From Rhodothermales bacterium (GTDB taxonomy: Bacteria; Bacteroidota; Rhodothermia; Rhodothermales; UBA10348): DNA of 64,000 nucleotides. Every line of letters starts with the position of its first letter. The first letter of the stretch is position 1. Location of the stretch: positions 1,989,806 through 2,053,805 of the forward strand of contig JAEPNP010000001.1 of assembly GCA_017643395.1 (NCBI GenBank), read 5' to 3'. A program made the translations under genes and the position numbers. This document shows positions 19,102 through 26,626 of the stretch, piece after piece. The notes under the pieces were generated by a model. That model was not told the origin of the DNA and did no database searches. It saw nothing but the letters and a program-made list of their open reading frames with translations.

Positions 19102-19674
19102 GTGAACGGTCTCACTTCCTCCCGCACCGCTGCTGTTGACGTGCTCCGCGCCGACGACACGGCCACGCTGGTTCAGTTTCTGAGCATTGTCGGGTTTGCC
19201 GTGCTGACGGCGCTCGGCGCGCAGGTCCGCATATACATCTGGGAAGTGCCCTTCACGCTGCAGACCCTCGGCGTCTACGGTTCGGGGCTCTACCTCGGCT
19301 GGCGCAACGGCATGCTTGCGCAGGGGCTGTACCTGATACTTGGATTGTTTCTCCCGGTCTACGCGGGCGACGGCTTTGGCCCGGCCTACCTGTTCGGGGC
19401 CGTCTCGGCGGGCTACCTGCTTGGGTATCCGCTGGCAGCGTTTGCCATTGGTGCACTGTCCCGTCGCTGGAATTCGCTGACCGGAAGTGCGCTTTCGATG
19501 ATTGGCGGCTCGCTGGTACTCTTTACGCTGGGCGTCACCTGGTTGCACTTCGCGGCCGGACACGCTACCTGGCTGGAGTCCATCGACAAGGGTTGGCTGC
19601 GATTCGTGCCCGTGGATCTGGCCAAGATCCTGCTGATCTCGGTCATCTACACCGGCACCCGGCGTCTGAAGTAG
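19102..19674 (+). CDS. bioY: Biotin transporter substrate-binding component
   Basis: About 190 residues from the GTG at 19102; GTG at 19039 or 19141 are alternatives. The conserved BioY core is clear: VGFAVLTALGAQVRIYIWEVPFTLQTLGVYGSGLYLGWRNGMLAQGLYLILGLFLPVYAGDGFGPAYLFGAVSAGYLLGYPLAAFAIG, with six predicted helices. BioY is the S-component of the energy-coupling-factor biotin importer; no ATPase or EcfT gene is beside it. The last base of its stop codon begins a perfect 20-bp palindrome. Confidence 0.92.
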   Translation: MNGLTSSRTAAVDVLRADDTATLVQFLSIVGFAVLTALGAQVRIYIWEVPFTLQTLGVYGSGLYLGWRNGMLAQGLYLILGLFLPVYAGDGFGPAYLFGAVSAGYLLGYPLAAFAIGALSRRWNSLTGSALSMIGGSLVLFTLGVTWLHFAAGHATWLESIDKGWLRFVPVDLAKILLISVIYTGTRRLK

Positions 19675-19693
19675 TGTAGTCTCGAGACTACAC
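19674..19693. promoter_or_regulatory. Perfect 20-bp palindrome between bioY and the TPR gene
   Basis: GTGTAGTCTCGAGACTACAC is its own reverse complement over all 20 bases with no spacer. It starts on the last base of the bioY stop and lies about 45 bases before the TPR start. No T-tract follows, so an operator or cruciform fits better than an intrinsic terminator. Confidence 0.6.
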
Positions 19694-19738
19694 GCGATTC
19701 GCCAAAAACAGCCTCTGGAAGCCGGAAACGCACGCGGC

Positions 19739-20920
19739 ATGGGATTCGTACGCCCGATGGGCATGCGATATCTGTCTCTCATTCTGCTTCTTCTTGCCGG
19801 CTCGGCCACGGCCCAGTCCTGGAACGGTCCGTATGGTTCGATTCTGGACGATCCCGATACGTTCGCGCAGGGCGGCCGGGCACTGCAGCACCTGTATGAC
19901 ATGAACCCCGCGGCCGCGAGGGCGACGATCGATTCGCTCAAGGCCGCGCACCCAAGGCACCCGATCGGGCCTTACCTGGAGGGTCTCACGGTCTGGTGGG
20001 AGATCCTGCCGGTGCTTTCGGTTGAGGACCACTCACGCGACGACGAGTTCTTCGATGCCATGAACCGCACGGTGCGTGCTGCAGAGCGGCTGCCCAGGCA
20101 TCTGGAGATGGACAAGGTCTTCTTCAAGGCGGCTGCGCTCGGATTCAGGGGTCGGCATCTGTCCAACCGCTATGAATGGCTGCGAGCGGCCCGTGACGGC
20201 AAGGAGGCGCTCGACCTGGTCTTCGACGTGTCGGACCGCGATCCCGCCAATCCGGATTTCCAGTTCGGTATGGGTGTCTATTGGTACTTCGCGGAGGCCA
20301 TTCCCGAGGAGTACCCGGTGGTCAAGCCAGTCATGTATTTCTTCCCGGACGGGGATCGGGAGAAGGGACTGGCCGAACTGCACCGCGTGGCGCAAACGGC
20401 CACGTTCGTCGGTACCGAAGCGGCGTACTTCCTCCTGCAGATCTACATGCAGTATGAGCCCGACTTTGAGCGATCCCGGGACATGGTCGGCTTGTTGCGC
20501 CAGAGACACCCGGCAAACGCCTTTTTCCACACGCTTGAAGGGCGAGTATTGACTCGCTTCGGACGGCACCACAGTGCCTCCGAGATCTATCAGGAGTTTC
20601 TGGATCTGCACGCCGAGGGTGTGCACGGCTACACGGACGGCCTGGCCCACAGCGTGCTCTATTACCTGGGCCGCAGCCATATGTCCGCCGGGGATCTGCC
20701 CGCTGCCGTGGCCACCTTCGACGACCTGGAGACTCTGGCGGCCGGCAACGAGCACTCGGTCTACCGGGCCATGGGCCGCCTGAGGGCCGGCATGGCGCTC
20801 GACAGGCTTGGCCGCCGGCAGCCCGCGCTGGCCGCCTACCGCACCGTGCTGTCGCTCCCGGAAGTCGGGGACTCGCACGATCAGGCCAAGCGCTACCTTA
20901 AGAAGCCATTCGGATCCTGA
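19739..20920 (+). CDS. Exported TPR-like protein
   Basis: 393 residues. ATGs at 19739, 19757 and 19763 all precede the same signal peptide (MRYLSLILLLLAGSATAQS), so the exact start is uncertain. The mature part is helical with TPR-like repeats: DPDTFAQGGRALQHLYDMNPAAARATIDSLKAAHPRHPIGPYLEGL near the start, and later GTEAAYFLLQIYMQYEPDFERSRDMVGLLRQRHPANAFFHTLEGRVLTRFGRHHSASEIYQEFL and SHMSAGDLPAAVATFDDLETLAAG. Probably periplasmic or outer-membrane associated. I cannot assign a precise role. It is followed after four bases by a VWA-domain gene and then rsmA. Confidence 0.8.
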   Translation: MGFVRPMGMRYLSLILLLLAGSATAQSWNGPYGSILDDPDTFAQGGRALQHLYDMNPAAARATIDSLKAAHPRHPIGPYLEGLTVWWEILPVLSVEDHSRDDEFFDAMNRTVRAAERLPRHLEMDKVFFKAAALGFRGRHLSNRYEWLRAARDGKEALDLVFDVSDRDPANPDFQFGMGVYWYFAEAIPEEYPVVKPVMYFFPDGDREKGLAELHRVAQTATFVGTEAAYFLLQIYMQYEPDFERSRDMVGLLRQRHPANAFFHTLEGRVLTRFGRHHSASEIYQEFLDLHAEGVHGYTDGLAHSVLYYLGRSHMSAGDLPAAVATFDDLETLAAGNEHSVYRAMGRLRAGMALDRLGRRQPALAAYRTVLSLPEVGDSHDQAKRYLKKPFGS

Positions 20921-20923
20921 CCT

Positions 20924-22027
20924 GTGCCCTTTCCCTACCGCTTTACCAACTTCGACCCCGCCCGGCACGGAGAGGAGAAGAACTCCTTCGAACAACTGCT
21001 CGACCTCTTCGAGCAGCTGCTTCAGTACACGGCGGGCGATGCGGCCGAGGCACTCCAGTGGCTCACCGAGCTCGACAACCGGTACAACCTGACGGATGGA
21101 GAGACCGGCATCGGGGACTTCATCGAGGAGCTCAAAAAGCGCGGATTCCTGCAGGAGGATGAACTCGGCGAAGTGCGCATCACCGCCCGGACCGAACGTT
21201 CTCTACGCCGCAGGTCGATGGAGGAGGTGTTCAACCAGCTCCGCAAGGCGCGCGATGGTCAGCACAAAACCCCATTCGCCGGGAAGGGTGGCGAGCGGCT
21301 GCCGGAGTCCAGGGGATGGCGCTTTGGAGATGACCTGCGCCACATCGACGTTACCAGTTCGTTTTCGAACGCCTACCGCCGGGGCGGCATCGATGAGTTT
21401 TCGCTGCGCGAGGACGACCTGGAGGTCTACGAGACGGACCATCTGACCAGCGTGGCGACGGTCCTGATGATCGACCTGTCGCACTCCATGGTGCTTTACG
21501 GGGAGGACCGCATCACTCCGGCCCGCAAGACGGCCCTGGCGCTGTCCGAGCTGATCATGACCAGGTATCCCAAGGACACCCTGGACATCGTCGCGTTCGG
21601 CAATGATGCTTGGGAGGTCTCCATCAAGGAGCTGCCCTACCTGAATGTTGGACCGTTCTATACCAACACCAGGGCCGGCCTGCAGCGGGCAAGAGACATC
21701 CTGCGTCGCCGCAAGAATCGCAACAAGCAGATCCTGATGATCACGGACGGCAAGCCGTCCTGCCACATCGAATACGGGCGCATGTACCGCAACGCATTCG
21801 GCCTGGACCGCAAGATCGTGAACAAGGTGCTGGATGAGGCCGTGATGTGCCGCCGCGAAGGCGTCACGATCACCACGTTCATGATTGCCCAGGACCCGTA
21901 TTTGCAGCGTTTCGTGCGCGCCCTGACCGAGTCCAACAAGGGACGTGCATACTTCGCCAGCCCGGATGACCTCGGTGGCTATCTGTTCGAGGACTACGTG
22001 CGCCACCGTACCAAACGCGTGCGCTGA
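20924..22027 (+). CDS. VWA-domain protein (MIDAS-containing), cytoplasmic
   Basis: 367 residues, GTG start. Residues 1-170 are a helical/charged region with no recognised domain. From about 176 a von Willebrand A fold appears: VATVLMIDLSHSMVLYGEDRITPARKTALALSEL with the MIDAS Asp184-x-Ser186-x-Ser188, then TNTRAGLQRARDILRRRKNRNKQILMITDGKPSCH, giving the Thr and Asp of the metal site. There is no signal peptide or membrane segment. Such proteins often pair with a MoxR-type AAA ATPase, but none is adjacent. It overlaps rsmA by one base (TGATG), so the two are probably co-translated. Confidence 0.85.
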   Translation: MPFPYRFTNFDPARHGEEKNSFEQLLDLFEQLLQYTAGDAAEALQWLTELDNRYNLTDGETGIGDFIEELKKRGFLQEDELGEVRITARTERSLRRRSMEEVFNQLRKARDGQHKTPFAGKGGERLPESRGWRFGDDLRHIDVTSSFSNAYRRGGIDEFSLREDDLEVYETDHLTSVATVLMIDLSHSMVLYGEDRITPARKTALALSELIMTRYPKDTLDIVAFGNDAWEVSIKELPYLNVGPFYTNTRAGLQRARDILRRRKNRNKQILMITDGKPSCHIEYGRMYRNAFGLDRKIVNKVLDEAVMCRREGVTITTFMIAQDPYLQRFVRALTESNKGRAYFASPDDLGGYLFEDYVRHRTKRVR

Positions 22028-22776
22028 TGCTGCGTCCGGTCAAGCGGCTCGGGCAGAACTTCCTGCGGGATCCCAATACCTGTCGACGCATCGTGGCCGC
22101 TCTTCCGGGCGATGGGCCCATCGTCGAAATCGGGCCGGGTACGGGGGCTCTGACCGGGATGCTGATGGGGACGGATCCGTGCATGACGGCCATCGAAGTG
22201 GACGAACGTGCGGTGAGCCTGCTGCGGCAGGAGCTGCCCGGGTTGCACGTGCGCCACGAGGACGTGCTCAAGACGGACTGGGCTGCGCTGGCCTCGGAGC
22301 GGGGCGCGCCCCTGCATGTCATTGGCAACCTGCCCTACTACATCACGACGCCGATCCTTTTTTCGCTGCTTGACGCCCCGCGCGGCTCCGTGCGATGGGC
22401 GGTAGTGATGATGCAGAAGGAGGTGGCCCGGCGCATCGTGGCTGAGGCGGGCAACAAGGTGTACGGCATCCTGAGTGTGATTCTGCAGAAGCTGACCCGG
22501 CCGGAGCTGCTGTTCGATGTGTCGCGCAACGTTTTCCATCCGAAGCCGGATGTCACCAGTTCGGTGGTGCGCTTTTCGTTCGATGTGCCCGAGCTGGAGG
22601 TGGATCCTTCCTTCTTCCGCACCGTCGTGCGCACCGCGTTCAACCAGCGCAGGAAAACGCTGAGGAACAGCCTGTCGGGACTCTCCCGGGTCGTGCCTGA
22701 GGAGTTCGCCGGCCTGCGCGCAGAGGCCCTGTCGCCGGACGATTTCGTGACTCTGACCCGCTATCTGGCCGGTTGA
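22027..22776 (+). CDS. rsmA: 16S rRNA dimethyladenosine transferase
   Basis: 249 residues, a little shorter than the usual 260-270. It dimethylates two adenosines in the 3'-end loop of 16S rRNA. Motifs: KRLGQNFLRDP at 6-15, SAM motif VEIGPGTGALT at 33-43, AIEVDERAV, and the catalytic NLPYYITTPI at 101-110; MMQKEVARRI, and FNQRRKTLRNSL in the C-terminal helical domain. It ends SPDDFVTLTRYLAG. The stop codon sits exactly at the edge of a 51-bp repeat array, and a second version of the last 11 codons lies beyond that array. Confidence 0.96.
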   Translation: MLRPVKRLGQNFLRDPNTCRRIVAALPGDGPIVEIGPGTGALTGMLMGTDPCMTAIEVDERAVSLLRQELPGLHVRHEDVLKTDWAALASERGAPLHVIGNLPYYITTPILFSLLDAPRGSVRWAVVMMQKEVARRIVAEAGNKVYGILSVILQKLTRPELLFDVSRNVFHPKPDVTSSVVRFSFDVPELEVDPSFFRTVVRTAFNQRRKTLRNSLSGLSRVVPEEFAGLRAEALSPDDFVTLTRYLAG

Positions 22777-22783
22777 ATCCGGC

Positions 22784-23039
22784 CCCGTATTGAACCTTTG
22801 CAGCGCGTTTGCGGCCCAAGAGGTTCTATAAGCCCCCGTATTGAACTTTTGCAGCGCGTGTGCGGCCCATTAGGTTCCATCCGGCCGCGTTTGTGAACCT
22901 TTGCAGCGCGTTTGCGGCCCGAGAGATTCCATCCGGCCCCGTATGGAACCTTTGCAGCGAGTTTGCGGCCCAAGAGGTTCTATCCGGCCCCGTATTGAAC
23001 CTTTGCAGCGACTTGGCGGCCGAGGAGGTTCTATCCGCC
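22784..23039 (+). repeat. Five tandem 51-bp repeats downstream of rsmA
   Basis: Units start at 22784, 22835, 22886 (52 bp), 22938 and 22989, each opening CCCGTATTGAACCTTTGCAG-like, continuing with GCG(T/A)GTTTGCGGCCC and closing with AGGTTCTATCCGGC. Across each junction AGGTTCTAT pairs imperfectly with ATTGAACCT (8 of 9) around a GC-rich loop, so every unit boundary can form a hairpin. 51 bp is 17 codons, giving 17-residue periodicity in open frames on both strands, but no start or ribosome site supports translation. A half unit (TTGAATCCGGC) overlaps the rsmA stop. No spacers, so not CRISPR. Confidence 0.88.
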
Positions 23040-23089
23040 TCCAAGCCCGGATTGCGGGCACTGCATTTCGGGACCTGCAGCGCCTTCGT

Positions 23090-23122
23090 CCCGACGACTT
23101 TGTGAGCCTGACCCGCTATCTT
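23090..23122 (+). pseudogene. Second copy of the rsmA C-terminal coding segment (remnant)
   Basis: These 33 bases read PDDFVSLTRYL and match the rsmA tail at 22735-22767 (PDDFVTLTRYL). 27 of 33 bases agree; all differences are silent except ACT to AGC (Thr to Ser). No complete gene surrounds it. It lies in a different frame from rsmA, 355 bases away, with the repeat array in between. The rest of the gap up to mgtE at 23173 shows nothing else. Confidence 0.65.
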
Positions 23123-23172
23123 CGGCCACGGCCCCATAGCGGGCCTCAGGCGGCAACACTTCTCATCGGGCC

Positions 23173-24615
23173 ATGGAACCCAGCGACTCCACAGCACAGG
23201 ATCCCGTACGTCCGGCCGCCACGGTCGAACCGGAAAGCGTGCGTGCTACGGCCACGGTGGAGCTGGATCCCGAACTGCTGGATGATCTCGAGGCATTGAT
23301 CGAGGCCGGGTCCCGGCCGATGCTGATGAACATCCTGGCGGACATGCATCCGGCGGACATCGGCGGCCTGCTGGAGCACCTGTCCCGCCCGGATGCCCGC
23401 ACTGTGCTGGGATGGCTGCCAACCGAGTTGGCCGGTGATGCCATCGTCGAACTGGATGACGACTACCGCGCGGACCTGCTCGAAGACGTCTCTCCCAGCC
23501 GCCTCACGGCGGTGCTGGATGAGATGGACACGGACGACGCGGCCGACGTGCTGTCCGACCTTCCCGAGGAGATCGCCGAGGTCGTGCTTCCTCGCCTGGA
23601 AGACTCCGAGGACATCGGCGCCCTCATGGGCTACGACGAGGAGACCGCCGGTGGTCTTATGGCCACCGAGTTCGTGGCCGTGCCTACGACCTGGACCGTT
23701 GCCGAAGCCACGGAGGAAGTGCGCCGCAACGCCGAGGAGGTTGAGCAGGTCTACGGCGTCTGGGCGGTCGATCCTGACGGCAAGCTTCAAGGGTTTGTAA
23801 GCATGAAGCGCATGCTGCTCTCACCCTCCGAGGCCCGCATCGAGAAGGTCATGAACCCGGACCCCGTGTCCGTGGAGACCGACATGGACCAGGAGGAGGT
23901 GGCGCGTCTCATGGAGCGCTATGACCTCGTCACCCTCCCGGTGATTGACGGCAACGGCTGCCTGGTTGGACGCATCACGATTGACGACATCGTGGACGTT
24001 ATCCGTGAGGAGGCCGAGGAAGATATCCAGCGCATGTCCGGTGTGGCCGGCGGTGAGGAGGCCACGGACTCCGTGATGCGGGTGGTGCGGGGGCGCCTGC
24101 CGTGGCTGCTGGCCGGCATGCTGGGCGCCGGACTGGCGGCCGCCGTGATTCTGCAATTCGAAGACGCTCTGGCGGCGTCTGCGATTCTGGCCGGATTCAT
24201 TCCCATCGTCATGGCGACCGCCGGCAACGCGGGCATTCAGAGTTCGGCGATCGCCGTGCAGGCACTCGCCGCAGGGGACATCTGGGCGGCCGACCTCATG
24301 CCGCGAATCGGAAAGGAGATCACCGTATCGCTGCTGAACGGCGTTGCCTCAGCCGTTGTCCTGGGTTTGGTCATCATGGGTGTCGCTGCGTCCGGAGTGA
24401 TGGACATAGAGGACCCCATGCAACTGGCCATGACGGCAGCCGTCGCCCTGGTGATCGTGATTGTGATGGCCACCACCATCGGCGCGACCATTCCGCTCTT
24501 CCTGAACCGCGCCGGCATCGACCCCGCCCTGGCCACGGGGCCCTTCATCACCACCAGCAACGATATCCTCGGCATTCTGGTGTTTTTCCTCCTGGCCGAG
24601 GCACTCTATCTATGA
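23173..24615 (+). CDS. mgtE: Magnesium transporter MgtE
   Basis: 480 residues. Order of parts: an N-terminal helical domain (LEHLSRPDARTVLGWLPTELAGDAIVELDDDYRADLLEDV and the D-P-E-E repeats), two CBS domains (from about 170, e.g. KVMNPDPVSVETDMDQEEVARLMERYDLVTLPVIDGNGCLVGRITIDDIVDVI), a plug helix, then five membrane helices with PIVMATAGNAGIQSSAIAVQALAAGDI and ATTIGATIPLFLNRAGIDPALATGPFITTSNDILGI, whose Asp is the conserved pore residue. A homodimeric Mg channel gated by Mg in the cytosolic domain. Its stop overlaps the next gene as ATGA. Confidence 0.96.
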   Translation: MEPSDSTAQDPVRPAATVEPESVRATATVELDPELLDDLEALIEAGSRPMLMNILADMHPADIGGLLEHLSRPDARTVLGWLPTELAGDAIVELDDDYRADLLEDVSPSRLTAVLDEMDTDDAADVLSDLPEEIAEVVLPRLEDSEDIGALMGYDEETAGGLMATEFVAVPTTWTVAEATEEVRRNAEEVEQVYGVWAVDPDGKLQGFVSMKRMLLSPSEARIEKVMNPDPVSVETDMDQEEVARLMERYDLVTLPVIDGNGCLVGRITIDDIVDVIREEAEEDIQRMSGVAGGEEATDSVMRVVRGRLPWLLAGMLGAGLAAAVILQFEDALAASAILAGFIPIVMATAGNAGIQSSAIAVQALAAGDIWAADLMPRIGKEITVSLLNGVASAVVLGLVIMGVAASGVMDIEDPMQLAMTAAVALVIVIVMATTIGATIPLFLNRAGIDPALATGPFITTSNDILGILVFFLLAEALYL

Positions 24616-25190
24616 CGCGACTGGCCGTTGCGGTACTGCTGCCCCTTGCCGTGCTTCAGGCCTGCGACGGAGCGGGTGCGTCCGTCGAAGTGTGTGCCCC
24701 ACTCGAAACCGACCTGCACGTGCCCATGGCGGTCGGGGATGTCTGGCAGTTCGAAGTCGAGTCCTCCTTAGGAGGCGAGGGAGGAAGTTCCTACACGCGC
24801 GGCAGTGGTTCCTGGGAGGTTCAGTCTCTGGAGTGCCGCGAAGACAAGTACACAGCGGTAGTCTGGCAGGAGGAATCGGGGTTCGAGTTCGGGTCGAACA
24901 TCCAGGACTCCCTGCGATACAGCCGTTCCACTGCAGTCAATATCACCGTCCAGCGCGAGGAGTTGGGCCTGACCTTCCAGGTCGCGCTTGACGGGGTGCG
25001 TATGGAGAGCGGCCTGGTGCCTCACGAGCGGTCCCGGACCGAGGTAGTCACCGGCAGGCGCGGGTGCTCGATCTACGAATACTCCTTTGACCGCGGCTCC
25101 GGGTTGACGGAGGGTCGGATCACAGTCGTGCCTTTCCTGCACGGATGCGGCCGGGGAGAGAAGGTCTACCGACGCATCACCGAGTCTTGA
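24612..25190 (+). CDS. Hypothetical lipoprotein
   Basis: 192 residues. The N-terminus MTRLAVAVLLPLAVLQACDG has a lipobox-like LQAC, so it is probably lipidated. The mature part is beta-rich: VPMAVGDVWQFEVESSLGGEGGSSYTRGSGSWEVQSLECREDKYTAVVWQEESG, a pattern seen in many lipoproteins of unknown function, and it contains several more cysteines. No catalytic motif is recognised. It overlaps mgtE by four bases and is likely co-translated, but a functional link is not evident. The gene converges on ccmE with three bases between stops. Confidence 0.75.
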   Translation: MTRLAVAVLLPLAVLQACDGAGASVEVCAPLETDLHVPMAVGDVWQFEVESSLGGEGGSSYTRGSGSWEVQSLECREDKYTAVVWQEESGFEFGSNIQDSLRYSRSTAVNITVQREELGLTFQVALDGVRMESGLVPHERSRTEVVTGRRGCSIYEYSFDRGSGLTEGRITVVPFLHGCGRGEKVYRRITES

Positions 25191-25193
25191 AGC

Positions 25194-25604
25194 CTAGCTG
25201 GTCGGAACGCCATCAGGATGCGTCATACCCGCCTCCTGCGCCGCATTGTACTTGCTCGGGCACTTGACCAGAATATTCTCGGCGATGAACTCGTCGCCGT
25301 CCGGATAGCCTTCGATTACCACTTTCTCGGCGTCCTCGAAGTTGGCCGGCTTGGGATTCTGGTAGTGCACACGGCGCACATTCCCTTTCTCGTCCGCCAT
25401 GGTGAACGAGAAGACGTTGGTGGAGGGGTTGTACGTAAACGGCTCACCGTCGTCCACCCACATGCCCACCACATGGGCCTTTGCACCTTCTGCTTCCGCC
25501 TGTTCAAAATCCATGTAGCCGCCTACCTGCTCGCCGAAACTGGAAAGCAGCAGGCCGGTGAAGCCCACCAGGAATACGATGCCGAAGATGGTCTTGGTCT
25601 TCAT
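25194..25604 (-). CDS. ccmE: Cytochrome c maturation heme chaperone CcmE, CxxxY variant
   Basis: 136 residues: one N-terminal membrane anchor (IFGIVFLVGFTGLLLSSF) then an OB-fold domain (HVVGMWVDDGEPFTYNPSTNVFSFTMADEKGNVRRVHYQNPKPANFEDAEKVVIEGYPDGDEFIAENILVKCPSKY). In classical CcmE the heme is bound covalently by the His of HxxxY; here the site reads Cys115-Pro-Ser-Lys-Tyr119. A Cys variant of CcmE is known in some bacteria and archaea, so this is probably functional, not a mutation. The last gene of the minus-strand ccm cluster; 3 bases separate it from the ccmD-like gene. Confidence 0.9.
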   Translation of the reverse strand: MKTKTIFGIVFLVGFTGLLLSSFGEQVGGYMDFEQAEAEGAKAHVVGMWVDDGEPFTYNPSTNVFSFTMADEKGNVRRVHYQNPKPANFEDAEKVVIEGYPDGDEFIAENILVKCPSKYNAAQEAGMTHPDGVPTS

Positions 25605-25607
25605 GGG

Positions 25608-25880
25608 TCAGAGGGTGTCTTCGTCGGTAATGCGGTCTTCGACCATGCGTTCCAGACGGTCGATGCGCTTGTCGGTTCTGAGCAGCAGCACGCTGATCCC
25701 GATCCAGATGATCAGCACAACTGCCAGGACTACATAGAGTTTATCGTTCGAAAGCATGATCGCCTCAAGCCCGGTTGCCGTCTGAACCGGAACTTCGCTT
25801 CCTGCCCAGATGGAATCATAGGCGGTTTCCTGTCCGCCGGCCCGCAGGCTGTCTACGGCCTGCTGCAGAGTTTCGGTCAT
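25608..25880 (-). CDS. CcmD-like small membrane protein
   Basis: 90 residues from the ATG at 25880 (an ATG at 25895 would overlap ccmC by 14 bases). The C-terminal half is the CcmD pattern: NDKLYVVLAVVLIIWIGISVLLLRTDKRIDRLERMVEDR, a single helix then a charged amphipathic segment with LE-R. The N-terminal 45 residues are an extension not usual for CcmD and are of unknown role. CcmD releases holo-CcmE from the CcmABC complex. Position between ccmC and ccmE supports the call. Confidence 0.75.
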   Translation of the reverse strand: MTETLQQAVDSLRAGGQETAYDSIWAGSEVPVQTATGLEAIMLSNDKLYVVLAVVLIIWIGISVLLLRTDKRIDRLERMVEDRITDEDTL

Positions 25881-25881
25881 G

Positions 25882-26583
25882 TCAGTCCTCCCCATCGCCA
25901 GTCAATTTCAGTTTGACGGCTGCCAGGCGCACGCGCTGCGTATACAGCACCCAGAACAGGCCGATGAAGCCGATCACAGCCGGATAGAACACCATGCGCA
26001 TGACGGGCGCGGTGATGTCGCTGAACGCCGGGTTGCCGTCCGCGCCCGGGTGCAGGCTGGTCAGCTGCCGCGGGATGACATACAGCATGAACGGCGTGAG
26101 CAGCGCTGCGAAGATGTTGTAGGCCCCTGCGATGCGCGCGCGACGTTCTGGATCGTCAAACGCCGATCGCAGCACGAAATAGGCGCCGTAGATCACCAGC
26201 TGCAGCGCGGCCAGGGTCTGGCGGGGGTCAAAATTCCACCAGATGTCGGTCCCGACATACCAGGTGTAGCGGGCCCAGGCGATGCCGGTGACGAGTCCGA
26301 GCAGCCCGAAAATGAACCCGATCCGGGCCGATTGAAGGGCGCGTATGTCACGAACTGCATCGCCCGACCGCAGAAACCCGACCGAGTGGTACGCCGAAAC
26401 GAGCACGGCGGCCATCATCGTGAACCACATCGAAACGTGGAAATAGAGATTCCGCGCCGTGTGCTCCAGGATGTTGATGCGGGGGATGTCCACCAGGAAT
26501 CCGGCGAACAGTACCACCGTGAGCCACGCAAGCACCACGTTGCGAATCAGGCGGTAGCGGGAAACGTTGATAGGGCTGGACAT
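25882..26583 (-). CDS. ccmC: Heme export/transfer protein CcmC
   Basis: 233 residues from ATG 26583; an ATG at 26649 would overlap ccmB. Six hydrophobic segments. The heme-handling tryptophan-rich region is WARYTWYVGTDIWWNFDPRQTLAALQLVIYGAYF, equivalent to the WWD domain, flanked by conserved histidines in NLYFHVSMWFTMM and in the later periplasmic loop (QLTSLHPG). CcmC delivers heme to CcmE at the outer face of the inner membrane. The gene follows ccmB after about 43 bases. Confidence 0.92.
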   Translation of the reverse strand: MSSPINVSRYRLIRNVVLAWLTVVLFAGFLVDIPRINILEHTARNLYFHVSMWFTMMAAVLVSAYHSVGFLRSGDAVRDIRALQSARIGFIFGLLGLVTGIAWARYTWYVGTDIWWNFDPRQTLAALQLVIYGAYFVLRSAFDDPERRARIAGAYNIFAALLTPFMLYVIPRQLTSLHPGADGNPAFSDITAPVMRMVFYPAVIGFIGLFWVLYTQRVRLAAVKLKLTGDGED

Positions 26584-26626
26584 ACCGAGGGGGTTGGCCG
26601 CCTGAACCGGCACCGGGTCGTCAGGT

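Noticed and set aside
18982-19941. Minus-strand open frame over bioY and the TPR start
   Set aside because: It is a shadow of bioY, whose membrane pattern and family motifs are unambiguous.
22784-23039. 51-bp repeats as a CRISPR array or integron sites
   Set aside because: Units abut with no unique spacers, there are no cas genes or integrase, and the inverted repeats do not match attC architecture.
24102-24611. In-frame extension upstream of the lipoprotein gene at 24612
   Set aside because: It lies inside mgtE in another frame and has low-complexity Arg/His/Gly content; the lipobox start at 24612 is clear.
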